The position numbers and the translations under genes were made by a program. DNA of 64,000 nucleotides, taken from contig NZ_JAHRED010000001.1 of assembly GCF_019084045.1 (NCBI RefSeq), forward strand, positions 496,001 to 560,000, written 5' to 3'. The notes below the pieces were generated by a model. It worked only from the letters and a program-made list of their open reading frames with translations, ran no database searches and was not told the origin of the DNA. Below, one piece after another: positions 51,641 to 60,660 of the stretch. Origin of the DNA: Paeniglutamicibacter quisquiliarum (lineage in GTDB: Bacteria; Actinomycetota; Actinomycetes; Actinomycetales; Micrococcaceae). How positions within the stretch are numbered: the stretch's first letter is position 1; each line of letters opens with the position of its first letter.

Positions 51641-52588
51641 ATGGAGAACGCCATCTCGGTGCAGGGCCTTGCCAAGCGCTTCGCCCACCGCGAGGCGTTG
51701 CGCGGCATCGACTTCGAGATCCCGCGCGGCAGCGTCTTCGGGGTGATCGGGCCCAACGGGGCCGGCAAGACCACCGCCATGCGCTGCCTGCTGGACATCA
51801 TCAGGCCCACCGCCGGGAGTGTGCGGGTGCTGGGCACCGATCCGCGCCGGGCAGGCCCGGAGATCCGCCGCCGCATCGGATACCTGCCGGGCGAACTCGC
51901 CCTGGAGCGGAGGATCACCGGGCGGAGGATGATGGACCACTTTGCCGCCATCAGCGGACCCGTGGCACCCGGCCGGGTCGAGGAACTCGCCTCACGGCTG
52001 GGACTCGAGCTGGACCGGCAGTCGCGCAAGCTCTCCAAGGGCAACAAGCAGAAGCTCGGACTGGTGCAGGCGTTCATGCACGATCCGGAGCTGCTGATCC
52101 TCGACGAACCCACCTCCGGCCTGGACCCGCTGATGCAGCGGGAGTTCCTCGGCATGGTCGAGGATGCCCGCGGGCGCGGGCAGACACTCTTTCTGTCCTC
52201 CCACTTGATCGGGGAGATCGAACAGGCGGCGGACCGCGTGGCGATCCTGCGCGACGGATTGATCGTGCGCACCGCCACCGTCGAAGAGCTGCGGGCAGGT
52301 GCCCGTCGCCGGCTGCGTGTTCTGGCCGCCACCGACCCCGTAACACTGGCCGCGGCACTTAAACCGCTCCCCGGCCTTCAGCTGCTGGACGCCGAACGGC
52401 TCGGCGAAGGGGCCGGCGCGCTCGAGGCGAGATTCTCCGGCGAGGTCGGTGCGCTCCTGCACGCCCTGGCCGGGATCGAGGTGCTCGACCTGGTCCTTGA
52501 GGAGCCGGACCTGGAGGAAGCGGTGCTCGAGCTCTACGGCTCACCTCCCGGGAACGGACGCCATCGCGCGGGGGAGCCGCGGCCATGA
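51641..52588 (+). CDS. ABC exporter ATP-binding protein
   Basis: A 315-residue ATPase of the DrrA/CcmA type. Walker A is GPNGAGKTTA (about residues 37-46), the signature is LSKGNKQK (variant of LSGGQ, common in this class), and Walker B is LLILDEPTSGLDP. The 85 C-terminal residues form the DUF4162-like regulatory domain (LRVLAATDPVTLAAAL...ALLHALAGIEVLDL). ATG at 51641 follows GGGAAG. Coupled by ATGA to the permease. Substrates may be antibiotics or lipids; none is indicated. Confidence 0.9.
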   Translation: MENAISVQGLAKRFAHREALRGIDFEIPRGSVFGVIGPNGAGKTTAMRCLLDIIRPTAGSVRVLGTDPRRAGPEIRRRIGYLPGELALERRITGRRMMDHFAAISGPVAPGRVEELASRLGLELDRQSRKLSKGNKQKLGLVQAFMHDPELLILDEPTSGLDPLMQREFLGMVEDARGRGQTLFLSSHLIGEIEQAADRVAILRDGLIVRTATVEELRAGARRRLRVLAATDPVTLAAALKPLPGLQLLDAERLGEGAGALEARFSGEVGALLHALAGIEVLDLVLEEPDLEEAVLELYGSPPGNGRHRAGEPRP

Positions 52589-53400
52589 CGCCCGCCGCCC
52601 GCCGCCCGTTCCTTCCGCTGACGGGCAAGGCGCTGTTGGACACCTGGCGTTCCACGCTCGTCTGGGCCCTGGTGCTCCTGTCCGTGCTGGCGCTCTACCT
52701 TCCGCTCTACCCGTCCATGGCCGGCCCGGAAATGGAGAAACTGCTCGCCTCCCTGCCCGAGGAGCTGATCCGGGCGCTGAACTACGACCAGATCGCGACG
52801 GGCGCCGGCTACGCCCAGGCGACCTTCTTCGGCCTGCTGGGATTCATGCTCTCCTCGGCCGTGGCCATCGGCACCGGGGCGGCGGCCATCGGCGAGGACG
52901 AGGACGCTGGCCTGCTCGAACTCACGCTTGCCCACGGGGTGACGCGCACCCAGGTGGTTCTGGAACGGTCCCTGGCGCTGTTGCTGCGCATGGCCTTCCT
53001 GATGGTGGTGATCTATGCGGGGGTGCTGGCGCTGAACGGGCCCTCGGAGCTGGGCCTTGACGCCGGAACGCTCTTCCAGGCGGTGGCGCAGTTCCTGCTG
53101 CTGGTCCTGCTTGGCGGCACCGCGGCGCTGCTGGGCGGGGCCGTGGGCGGGCATCGGACGCACGGAACCGCTGCCGGTGCCCTGGTGGCGGTCGGGGGTT
53201 ACGTGCTCAACGCGCTGGGCAACCAAGGCGAGGACCTGCAATGGATGCACGCCTTCTCCCCGTACCACTGGGCGCTCGGCGGGCAGCCCGTGGCCAACGG
53301 CGTGGACTGGAGCGCGTTTTGGGGACTGGCGGGCCTGAACGTCCTTTTCGTTGCGCTCGCCGTCCTCGCGCTGCGCCACCGCGATGTCGGGGGAGCATAG
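52585..53400 (+). CDS. ABC-2 type permease
   Basis: A 271-residue permease with six predicted membrane helices: one near residues 23-42, a large outside loop (SMAGPEMEKLLASLPEELIRALNYDQ) and five further helices; GTGAAAIGEDEDAGLLELTLAHGVTRTQVVLERSL is the ABC-2 coupling region. It forms an exporter with the preceding ATPase, in the style of drug or lantibiotic exporters. Confidence 0.87.
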   Translation: MTPAARRPFLPLTGKALLDTWRSTLVWALVLLSVLALYLPLYPSMAGPEMEKLLASLPEELIRALNYDQIATGAGYAQATFFGLLGFMLSSAVAIGTGAAAIGEDEDAGLLELTLAHGVTRTQVVLERSLALLLRMAFLMVVIYAGVLALNGPSELGLDAGTLFQAVAQFLLLVLLGGTAALLGGAVGGHRTHGTAAGALVAVGGYVLNALGNQGEDLQWMHAFSPYHWALGGQPVANGVDWSAFWGLAGLNVLFVALAVLALRHRDVGGA

Positions 53401-53928
53401 CGGCGGGATCCGGACCTGCGACTGACTCAGTCCGTTGACAACATCCCGACAGATCCGGCTCGTCGGCGGCGCATTGTTGGAAGAAACCGGCCGTGCATGC
53501 CGGAGCACCACCAGGTTCAGCTGCAGGCGGCCGCTGAGGGGAACGCCCACGGCAACGAAGAGGACAATTGCGCTGGCGTCGGTTGCATCCGCGGCCGACG
53601 CGACGGGAGCCGCCTCCGACCCGACCGCCGGCACCACGCAGTCGGCGCCCTCCGGAGGCGGTGGTCACGGACGGGACACCCACCCGGGACCACTCAGACG
53701 CGGTGGTCGGGCGCCGGGGCGTCGACTCGGGACCGCGTGGCCGGCGACATCCTCGAAGCGCTCGGCAGCTGTCAACACAACATGGATTCTTGTGCGGGGG
53801 CGCTGATCTCAAAAAGTTGAACCAGGGTCGAGAAAAGCATTGTTTCCTGAAAATGTGACATGTACCATTGCATAGATCGGTGATGCAGGGCACATGGGTG
53901 ACGAAGCCCACCTTCTCAAGGAGACCAA
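53401..53928. other. Intergenic region, no convincing gene
   Basis: In these 528 bases, open frames exist on both strands because of high GC content, but none has a family resemblance or ribosome site. One minus-strand stretch (about 53530-53600, VLFVAVGVPLSGRLQLNLVVL) reads like a membrane helix and could be a gene remnant. The last 110 bases hold the hydroxyproline-locus promoter and the ATGTGACAT palindrome. Confidence 0.4.
53853..53861. promoter_or_regulatory. Candidate GntR operator before the first hydroxyproline-locus gene
   Basis: ATGTGACAT, an ATGT-N-ACAT palindrome of the FadR/VanR type, 67 bases before the transporter ATG at 53929. The same palindrome recurs before the deaminase gene (56868-56876), and the locus encodes a GntR regulator. 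Confidence 0.55.
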
Positions 53929-55320
53929 ATGAGTAGCAACGAAACACTCGACAGAACGGCCCGAAACGGGAGCGGCGGCGACGGATCAAAATCTACGAGC
54001 CCAGGAGGGTTGAAACGTGTCGTGGCTGCCGCAATGGCTGGAACCGTCGCGGAGTGGTATGAATTCTTTCTTTATGGAACTGCGTCGGCCCTGGTCTTCG
54101 GAACGCACTTCTTCCGGCAGACAGGCAATCCGGTCGATGGTGTGATTGCTGCATTTGCGCTCTATGCCGTGGGCTTCGCCGCCCGGCCGATCGGCGGACT
54201 GGTCTTCGGTCACTTCGGCGACCGCATCGGCCGAAAGGCGTTGCTCCAGCTGAGCCTTGTCGTCGTTGGCATCACGACGTTTCTCATGGGCTGCCTTCCC
54301 ACCTTTGATGTCATTGGGTACTGGGCGCCCGCACTTCTGGTGACCCTGCGCCTGATCCAGGGCTTTGCCTTCGGAGGCGAGTGGGGAGGTGCAATCATCC
54401 TGGTGAGCGAGCACAGCCCCGACAACAGGCGCGGCTTCTGGGCAAGCTGGCCGCAGGCGGGTGTCCCGATGGGCAACCTGGTTGCCACGCTCGTCCTCCT
54501 TGGACTGTCCAGTGCCTTGCCCGAAGAGGCATTCCTTTCATGGGGCTGGCGCGTGGCGTTCTGGTTCTCCGCCGTGGTGGTCCTGATCGGCTACTGGATT
54601 CGCACGAAGGTCGATGACGCGCCGATTTTCAAGGAGGCCCAGGCCCGCCAGGCTGCTTCGCAGGAGGTCCAGCCCGGCGTCCTCCACGTCTTGCGTTACC
54701 ACTGGCGCGCAGTGTTGATCGGCGTTGGCGCCAGGTTCGCGGAAAACATCCTCTACTACCTCGTGGTCACCTTTTCGATCACGTACCTCAAGCTGGTCGT
54801 CGAGATGGATACCTCGCGGATCCTCCTGCTGATGTTTGGCGCGCACTTCCTGCATTTCTGCATGATCCCGCTCGTCGGCCTGCTCTCGGACATCGTCGGC
54901 CGCAAGCCCGTCTACCTGACCGGAGCCGTGCTGACCGCATTCTGGGGATTCGTCGGATTCCCGATGATGGACACCGGCAACGACTGGATTGTCATGGCCG
55001 CAATCACATTGGGCCTGGCCATAGAGTCGTTGACCTACGCGCCGTACTCGGCGCTGATGACCGAAATGTTCCCCACCAACGTGCGTTACACGGCGCTTTC
55101 GCTTTGCTACCAGTTTGCGCCGATCCTTGCCGGGTCCCTGGCCCCGCTCATCGCGCTCTCGCTGCTGCAGAAGTTCGATTCGTCGACGCCGATTGCCCTC
55201 TACCTTGTCGGTGCAGCGGTCATTTCCATTGTCGCCGTTTCGTTCGCCAAGGAGACCAAGGGCAAGTCGCTACGCGATGTTGACGACGAGTCGGCGTTGC
55301 GTACCAACGTCCCGGCCTAG
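53929..55320 (+). CDS. MFS transporter, metabolite:H+ symporter (MHS) type
   Basis: A 463-residue 12-helix transporter of the MHS family (ProP, ShiA, KgtP). Diagnostic parts are [14 protein letters not shown] in helix 1, [19 protein letters not shown] after helix 2 and [23 protein letters not shown]. It is the first gene of the hydroxyproline locus, so it probably imports hydroxyproline or a betaine-like compound (inference). AAGGAGACC precedes the ATG at 53929. Confidence 0.9.
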   Translation: MSSNETLDRTARNGSGGDGSKSTSPGGLKRVVAAAMAGTVAEWYEFFLYGTASALVFGTHFFRQTGNPVDGVIAAFALYAVGFAARPIGGLVFGHFGDRIGRKALLQLSLVVVGITTFLMGCLPTFDVIGYWAPALLVTLRLIQGFAFGGEWGGAIILVSEHSPDNRRGFWASWPQAGVPMGNLVATLVLLGLSSALPEEAFLSWGWRVAFWFSAVVVLIGYWIRTKVDDAPIFKEAQARQAASQEVQPGVLHVLRYHWRAVLIGVGARFAENILYYLVVTFSITYLKLVVEMDTSRILLLMFGAHFLHFCMIPLVGLLSDIVGRKPVYLTGAVLTAFWGFVGFPMMDTGNDWIVMAAITLGLAIESLTYAPYSALMTEMFPTNVRYTALSLCYQFAPILAGSLAPLIALSLLQKFDSSTPIALYLVGAAVISIVAVSFAKETKGKSLRDVDDESALRTNVPA

Positions 55321-55362
55321 GCGCTCCCTCCTGTAGCCGCCCGAAAGACTTAAGGAATAACT

Positions 55363-56841
55363 ATGGACATGCTCACCAGCATCAACGATGCGATCTGGAA
55401 CCCCATGGCGTACTTCGCCCTGGCCGTCGGATTGTTCTTCACCGTACTAACCGGTTTCGTCCAGTTCCGGCGATTCCCTGACATGATCCGCCAGATCATG
55501 AGCAAGAAGAACAGCTCGGACGGCATCTCGCCGGTCCAGGCGTTGCTCCTGACCCTGGCAAGCCGCGTGGGCGTGGGCAACATCGCCGGTGTTGCAACGG
55601 CGATCGCTGCCGGCGGCCCCGGCGCGCTGTTCTGGATGGTGGTCTGCGCACTGCTCGGATCGGCCAGCTCCTTCGCCGAATCCATCCTGGCCCAGGTCTA
55701 CAAGCGCCGCATCAACGGCGAACACCGCGGCGGCATGCCGTTCTACATAGAGCACGGACTGAAGCTTAAGTGGCTGGCCGTCACGGTGTCGTTCGTGGCC
55801 ATGGTCGGCTACGGGTTCGTGTTCCCGGGCGTCCAGTCCAACAACATCGCCTCCAGCGTCGAGACCGCGTTCAGCGTTCCCACCTGGGTCAGCGCCGTTG
55901 GCATCACCGCACTCATGGCATTCGTCATCATCGGCGGGACCAAGCGCATCGTCGGTGCCGCACAGTTGATGGTCCCGGTGATGGCCGTGGGTTACATCCT
56001 TGCCGCACTGGTGATCGTCGCCGTGAACTTCGAGCAGATCATTCCAACCATCGGCCTGATCCTGTCCTCGGCCTTCGGCGCCCACCAGGTCTTCGGCGGC
56101 ATCGTCGGTGCGGCCGTGGCCTGGGGCGTGCGACGCGCGGTGTTCTCCAATGTCGCCGGTGTGGGGGAGGGGACCTACGGCGCCGCAGCCGCATCGGTGT
56201 CCCACCCTGCCAAGCAGGGCCTGGTCCAGGCCTTCTCGATCTACATCGATACCGTTGTAGTCTGCTCCGCCACCGGCCTCATGATTATCATGACCGGCTC
56301 CTACAACGTCACGGCCCCCGATGGCACGGTCCTCATCCAAGGCGTGCCAGACCTTAAGGCCGGCGCCGCATACACCCAGCAGGCCATCAGTACCGTGTTG
56401 CCGGGCGTTGGCCCGGGGTTCGTGGCCGTCGCGCTCTTCTTCTTCGCCTTCACCACGCTCGTTGCGTTCTTCTACATCGCCAAGACCAATCTCGTCTACC
56501 TCACCGGTCGCGACGACAGCCCGGTGCTGGACTGGGCCTTGAAACTGGGCATGCTCGGTATCACATTCTTCGGCGGCATCGTCAGCGCCGATGCGATGTG
56601 GGCGATCGGCGACATCGGTTACGGGACCCTGGGCTGGATCAATATGCTCTGCCTGTTGGCGCTCACGTCGGTGGTCTACAAGGTCAGCCGCGACTACGAC
56701 AGGCAGTGCAAGGCCGGCCTGGACCCCGTCTTCGACCCCATTTCCCTGTCCATTCGAGGCGCCGACTTCTGGGTCGAGGAGGCGGCGGAAATCGCCAAGA
56801 ACCAGGCGTCTTTGGCTGCTGGCGGGTCCCGGAAGAACTAA
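55363..56841 (+). CDS. Sodium:alanine/glycine symporter family protein (AGCS)
   Basis: A 492-residue AGCS transporter. It shows the family start GLFFTVLTGFVQFRRFPDMIRQI, LLTLASRVGVGNIAGVATAI, a long cytoplasmic loop (YKRRINGEHRGGMPFYIEHGL) and VGEGTYGAAAASVSHPAKQGL. It transports neutral amino acids with Na+; with the surrounding genes, hydroxyproline or proline is a likely substrate. It follows the MHS gene by 42 bases, so the two uptake systems probably share a transcript. Confidence 0.9.
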   Translation: MDMLTSINDAIWNPMAYFALAVGLFFTVLTGFVQFRRFPDMIRQIMSKKNSSDGISPVQALLLTLASRVGVGNIAGVATAIAAGGPGALFWMVVCALLGSASSFAESILAQVYKRRINGEHRGGMPFYIEHGLKLKWLAVTVSFVAMVGYGFVFPGVQSNNIASSVETAFSVPTWVSAVGITALMAFVIIGGTKRIVGAAQLMVPVMAVGYILAALVIVAVNFEQIIPTIGLILSSAFGAHQVFGGIVGAAVAWGVRRAVFSNVAGVGEGTYGAAAASVSHPAKQGLVQAFSIYIDTVVVCSATGLMIIMTGSYNVTAPDGTVLIQGVPDLKAGAAYTQQAISTVLPGVGPGFVAVALFFFAFTTLVAFFYIAKTNLVYLTGRDDSPVLDWALKLGMLGITFFGGIVSADAMWAIGDIGYGTLGWINMLCLLALTSVVYKVSRDYDRQCKAGLDPVFDPISLSIRGADFWVEEAAEIAKNQASLAAGGSRKN

Positions 56842-56867
56842 TTTGATCCGCCCCTTCCTTCTGTGCA

Positions 56868-56897
56868 ATGTCACATGATACTATCGAAATGTGATGT
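56868..56897. promoter_or_regulatory. Candidate GntR operator before the deaminase gene
   Basis: ATGTCACAT (56868-56876), the same ATGT-N-ACAT palindrome as at 53853, is followed by the imperfect ATGTGATGT (56889-56897). It lies in the 127-base gap before the DapA-family gene, so the catabolic genes may have their own promoter under the same regulator. Confidence 0.55.
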
Positions 56898-56968
56898 ACG
56901 GCATGGAGCCGAAAGCATCGCCCCCAACTTTGCAAAACACTGAAAAGTCCGCTTGAAAGGAACACAAC

Positions 56969-57874
56969 ATGAGCACCACCAAGAAGCCCTGGCACGGAGT
57001 CATCGTCGCATCGGCGCTGCAGTTCAAGGATGACCACTCGGTCGACTACGAAGCATTTGCCGACCACGTTCGCTTCCTTGCCAGCAGCGGCTGCGACGGC
57101 ATCGCCCCGAATGGCTCGCTGGGTGAGTACCAGACCCTGTCCGACGAAGAACGCGCGAAGGTCATCGAGACCGCTGTTGCCGCCGCACCCGAGGGCTTCG
57201 TAGTCATGGCCGGCGTTGGCGCCTACGGCGGACTGCAGACCCAGAAGTGGGCACAGCATGCCAAAGATGCCGGCGCTCACGCCATCATGTGCCTGCCACC
57301 GAACACCTACCGTGCAACCGACGACGAGGTAGTCGAGCACTTCCGCCTCGCCGCCTCCGCAGGCCTGCCGGTAGTGGCCTACAACAACCCGATCGACACC
57401 AAGGTCGACCTCACCCCGGCGCTGGTGGCACGCCTGTTCCACGAAGGCCTGATCGTCGGCATCAAGGAATTCACCGGCGATCCGCGTCGTGCCTACGAAA
57501 TCAAGGAACTGGCACCGGGCATGGACATCCTCATCGGCACCGATGACACCGTCCTGGAAATGGGCCTCGCCGGCGCCGTTGGATGGGTTGCCGGATACCC
57601 GAACGCCATCCCACATGCCACCGTCGAGCTCTACCGCCTGGCCACCTCCGGCAACCTTGCCGACATGGAGCGCGCCCGGGAAATCTACCGCGACCTGCAC
57701 TCGCTGCTGCGCTGGGACACCAAGACCGAGTTCGTCCAGTCGATCAAGCTGTCGATGGATGTCGTCGGTCTCAACGGCGGCCCCTGCCGCCCGCCGCGCG
57801 GCCCGCTCACCGACGCCGTCCGGGCCGCCGTCATCGCAGACACCGAGGCAGCTGTCGCCAAGGGTTACAAGTAA
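56969..57874 (+). CDS. DapA-family deaminase/aldolase, probable pyrroline-4-hydroxy-2-carboxylate deaminase
   Basis: A 301-residue dihydrodipicolinate-synthase-family protein. The Schiff-base Lys166 is in GIKEFTG and the Tyr138 of the proton relay is in VVAYNNP; GSLGEYQTLSDEE replaces the usual GTTGE. In hydroxyproline loci this family deaminates Δ1-pyrroline-4-hydroxy-2-carboxylate to alpha-ketoglutarate semialdehyde (established for LhpC/HypD-type pathways). The order of genes supports that role rather than lysine biosynthesis. GAAAGGAACAC precedes the ATG at 56969. Confidence 0.87.
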   Translation: MSTTKKPWHGVIVASALQFKDDHSVDYEAFADHVRFLASSGCDGIAPNGSLGEYQTLSDEERAKVIETAVAAAPEGFVVMAGVGAYGGLQTQKWAQHAKDAGAHAIMCLPPNTYRATDDEVVEHFRLAASAGLPVVAYNNPIDTKVDLTPALVARLFHEGLIVGIKEFTGDPRRAYEIKELAPGMDILIGTDDTVLEMGLAGAVGWVAGYPNAIPHATVELYRLATSGNLADMERAREIYRDLHSLLRWDTKTEFVQSIKLSMDVVGLNGGPCRPPRGPLTDAVRAAVIADTEAAVAKGYK

Positions 57875-57889
57875 CCTCAAAGCTCCGGT

Positions 57890-57923
57890 GCTGTTGGCCG
57901 ACCCCACGGGGCCGGCCAACAGC
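57890..57923 (+). terminator. Intercistronic hairpin
   Basis: GCTGTTGGCCG (57890-57900) pairs with CGGCCAACAGC (57913-57923), with CCCC/GGGG inside. It lies in the 88-base gap between the deaminase and epimerase genes and lacks a T tract. It may partially terminate, or stabilise the upstream message. Confidence 0.6.
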
Positions 57924-57962
57924 GCCACCTCACCAACAACGATTTACCGGAGAACTTGAACC

Positions 57963-58964
57963 ATGCGCACCAACAGGATCTTCCACGCAGTGGATTCCCA
58001 CACCGAAGGCATGCCGACCCGCGTCATTACCGGGGGCATCGGCACCATTCCCGGTGACACCATGGCAGAGCGTCGCCTCTGGTTCATGGAGCACAGCGAT
58101 TGGATCCGCACCCTGTTGATGTGCGAACCGCGCGGACACGCCTCGATGAGCGGCGCGATCCTGCAACCCCCCACGCGCCCCGACGCCGACTACGGCGTCC
58201 TGTACATCGAGGTCTCCGGACTGCTGCCCATGTGCGGACACGGAACCATCGGAGTGGCCACCGTGCTGGTGGAAACCGGCATGGTCGAGGTCCAGGAACC
58301 CGTGACCACCGTGCGCCTGGACACCCCGGCCGGCCTGGTCATCGCCGAGGTCGCCGTCAAGGACGGCCAGGCCGAATCCGTGACCATCCGCAACGTGCCC
58401 TCCTACAGTGACCGCCTGGACGCATCGGTCGAGGTCCCGGGCTACGGCACCGTGAACTACGATCTCGCCTTCGGCGGCAACTTCTACGCCGTCGTCGAGC
58501 TCGATGACCTGGACCTGCCGTTCGAACGCGAACGCAAGGACGACCTGATCACCGCCGGCCTGGCCATCATGGACGCCATCAATGTGGCCGACGAGCCCGT
58601 GCACCGCGAACGCGACGACATCCGCGGCGTCCACCACGTCTACCTCAAGGCTCCGGGCTCCACCGCCGAGCACTCCCGCCACGCCATGGCCATCTACCCG
58701 GGCTGGTTCGACCGCTCGCCGTGCGGCACCGGCACCAGCGCCCGCATGGCCCAACTCCATGCCCGCGGCGAACTGGCGCTGGACACAGACTTCATCAACG
58801 AGTCCTACATCGGCTCGCAATTCACTGGCCGTTTGGTCGAGGAAACCACCGTCGGAGGCCTGCCCGCCGTCATCCCCACCGTGACCGGACGGGCCTGGAT
58901 CACCGGCACCGCCCAATATTTCCTTGACCCGAGTGACCCATTCCCGGAGGGATTCCTGCTGTGA
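57963..58964 (+). CDS. 4-hydroxyproline epimerase (proline racemase family)
   Basis: A 333-residue proline-racemase-fold enzyme. Both catalytic cysteines are present: Cys91 in LLPMCGHGTIG and Cys254 in DRSPCGTGTSAR. Two Cys distinguish racemases/epimerases from trans-3-hydroxyproline dehydratases, where the first is replaced. It converts trans-4-hydroxy-L-proline to cis-4-hydroxy-D-proline, the first catabolic step. Its stop overlaps the next gene's GTG start (GTGA). Confidence 0.92.
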   Translation: MRTNRIFHAVDSHTEGMPTRVITGGIGTIPGDTMAERRLWFMEHSDWIRTLLMCEPRGHASMSGAILQPPTRPDADYGVLYIEVSGLLPMCGHGTIGVATVLVETGMVEVQEPVTTVRLDTPAGLVIAEVAVKDGQAESVTIRNVPSYSDRLDASVEVPGYGTVNYDLAFGGNFYAVVELDDLDLPFERERKDDLITAGLAIMDAINVADEPVHRERDDIRGVHHVYLKAPGSTAEHSRHAMAIYPGWFDRSPCGTGTSARMAQLHARGELALDTDFINESYIGSQFTGRLVEETTVGGLPAVIPTVTGRAWITGTAQYFLDPSDPFPEGFLL

Positions 58965-59914
58965 ACCTGCCATATTTCGACGCTGCCGAGGTTCGCGCCT
59001 CGCTTCCCTTTGACCGCGCCATCGCCGCCATCGAGGATGCGCTTCGCGGCCAGACGGATCCGGAAATCGACGGCCCGCGCATCTTTGCGCCGGCACCCGA
59101 TGGCGAATTTCTGCTGATGCCGGCGATCGGCCAGGGCTACACCGGGCTCAAGGTCGCAACCATCGCCCCGCTGAACCCGGCCAAGGGTGAAGAGAAAATC
59201 CAGGGCGTCTACCTGCTCTTTGGCTCCTCGAACCTCACGCCGATCGCTTCAATGGACGGCGCGGAACTCACTGCCATCCGCACCCCGGCGGCGACACTGA
59301 CAGCGGTCAAGAACATCGCAGAAGCGCCGGGCGGCACTCCGTTCACACGAACGCCGAAGGTGCTGGTCTTCGGGGCAGGAGTACAAGCGCTCAACCACAT
59401 CCGGGCCGCCAAGTCGGTCTTCCCCGAGGGCACCTTCGCCGTGGTGGGCCAGCGGATCGAGCGGATCCAGGCACTGGTCGAACAGCTGGCGACCGAAGAC
59501 ATCACCGTCACCCGCGGCACGGTGGAGGATGTGCCGAACGCGGATGTGATCCTGTGCGTCACCTCCTCGCCAACACCGCTCTTTGACGGATCGCTGCCGG
59601 CCGACCACGCCATCATCGCCTCGGTGGGGCAGCACGGGCTCGACGCCCGCGAGGTCGACGAGACGCTCGTCAAGCGCTCAGAGGTCGTCGTCGAGGGACG
59701 TGCTTCCTCTTGGCGCGAAAGCGGGGATTTGATCCCCGCACGTAGCGTCGAAGAGTGGAAAGAGATCAACCCGGCAAACCTCAAGGACCTGGTGAACGGC
59801 AAATTCAGCCGCGTCGGGGGCAAGCCGACGCTTTACACGGGTGTGGGCATGGCCTGGGAAGACTTGGTTTCCGCCGCAGTGGTGTATGAAGATCACAGGA
59901 GTAACAACGCATGA
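58961..59914 (+). CDS. Ornithine cyclodeaminase/mu-crystallin family protein
   Basis: A 317-residue NAD(P)-binding protein of the OCD family. Lys in GLKVATIAPLNP is the conserved substrate residue, SMDGAELTAIRTPAATLTAVK is the family motif, and the Rossmann motif is VLVFGAGVQALNHI. In hydroxyproline loci this family (LhpI) reduces Δ1-pyrroline-2-carboxylate to L-proline, a step of trans-3-hydroxyproline breakdown; ornithine cyclodeaminase is the alternative. GTG at 58961 follows GGAGGGA, overlapping the epimerase stop. Confidence 0.85.
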   Translation: MNLPYFDAAEVRASLPFDRAIAAIEDALRGQTDPEIDGPRIFAPAPDGEFLLMPAIGQGYTGLKVATIAPLNPAKGEEKIQGVYLLFGSSNLTPIASMDGAELTAIRTPAATLTAVKNIAEAPGGTPFTRTPKVLVFGAGVQALNHIRAAKSVFPEGTFAVVGQRIERIQALVEQLATEDITVTRGTVEDVPNADVILCVTSSPTPLFDGSLPADHAIIASVGQHGLDAREVDETLVKRSEVVVEGRASSWRESGDLIPARSVEEWKEINPANLKDLVNGKFSRVGGKPTLYTGVGMAWEDLVSAAVVYEDHRSNNA

Positions 59915-60648
59915 GCGCACCTGTAAAAATCGGAGAACAAACCATGACCGGCAATTCAAAATTCACCATCGAAAAGCTCGACCGCCAGATGAGCCTGCGT
60001 GAGACGGTCACCGAGCGGCTCCGCACCTCGATCATCTCGGGTGACCTGGTGGAAGGAGAGCTGTACTCTGCACCCAGTTTGGGCGCGGCCTTCGGCGTCT
60101 CGGCAACTCCGGTACGCGAAGCCATGATGGACCTTGTCCGTGAGGGGCTGGTTGAGACAGTCAAGAACAAGGGCTTCAGGATCACCGGCATGACGGACGC
60201 AGAACTCGAGGAAATCGCCGAGATCCGGCTGCTGGTGGAACCGGCAGCGACCAAACGTGCCCTGGAAGCGGTTCCAAGTGACAGCATTTCCGACCTCCGT
60301 TCGCTGGCAGACGTCATCGTTCGCACAGCCCGGGACAAGGACCCGGAAGCGTACCTTGCCGCAGACCGTGAGTTTCACGCACGACTGCTGAGCTTTGCGG
60401 GAAACAAGCAACTTGTTGAACTGGCAACGTCGCTGCGCCTGCGCACGCGAATGTATGGCCTCAAGACGCTCATGGACAACGACCAGCTTGACGGCTCGGC
60501 CCAGGAACACCACGAAATGATCGATTGTGTGGAACGGGGCGACGGAGAGGCGATCTACGAATTGATGATCCGCCACATCAACCATGCTCGGGGCATGTGG
60601 AACACCGGCACCCCGGACCAAGATGCACCAGAGCAGAACACCCAGTAA
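59911..60648 (+). CDS. GntR-family (FCD) transcriptional regulator
   Basis: A 245-residue GntR regulator: wHTH at residues 25-80 (LRETVTERLRTSIISGDLVEG, FGVSATPVREAMMDLVREGL) and a C-terminal FCD effector domain (EIAEIRLLVEPAATKRAL, DREFHARLL, EHHEMIDCVERGD). The metal-binding Asp/His of FCD are present. It is the natural controller of this locus, with ATGT-N-ACAT sites upstream. ATG at 59911 (AGGAG upstream) overlaps the OCD stop; a second ATG at 59944 has an equally good GGAG site. Confidence 0.9.
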   Translation: MSAPVKIGEQTMTGNSKFTIEKLDRQMSLRETVTERLRTSIISGDLVEGELYSAPSLGAAFGVSATPVREAMMDLVREGLVETVKNKGFRITGMTDAELEEIAEIRLLVEPAATKRALEAVPSDSISDLRSLADVIVRTARDKDPEAYLAADREFHARLLSFAGNKQLVELATSLRLRTRMYGLKTLMDNDQLDGSAQEHHEMIDCVERGDGEAIYELMIRHINHARGMWNTGTPDQDAPEQNTQ

Positions 60649-60660
60649 CCAGGAGTACAC

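Noticed and set aside
53435-53806. Open frames in the gap before the hydroxyproline locus
   Set aside because: Arg/Gly/Thr-rich frames in two registers without ribosome sites or domain features; treated as non-coding.
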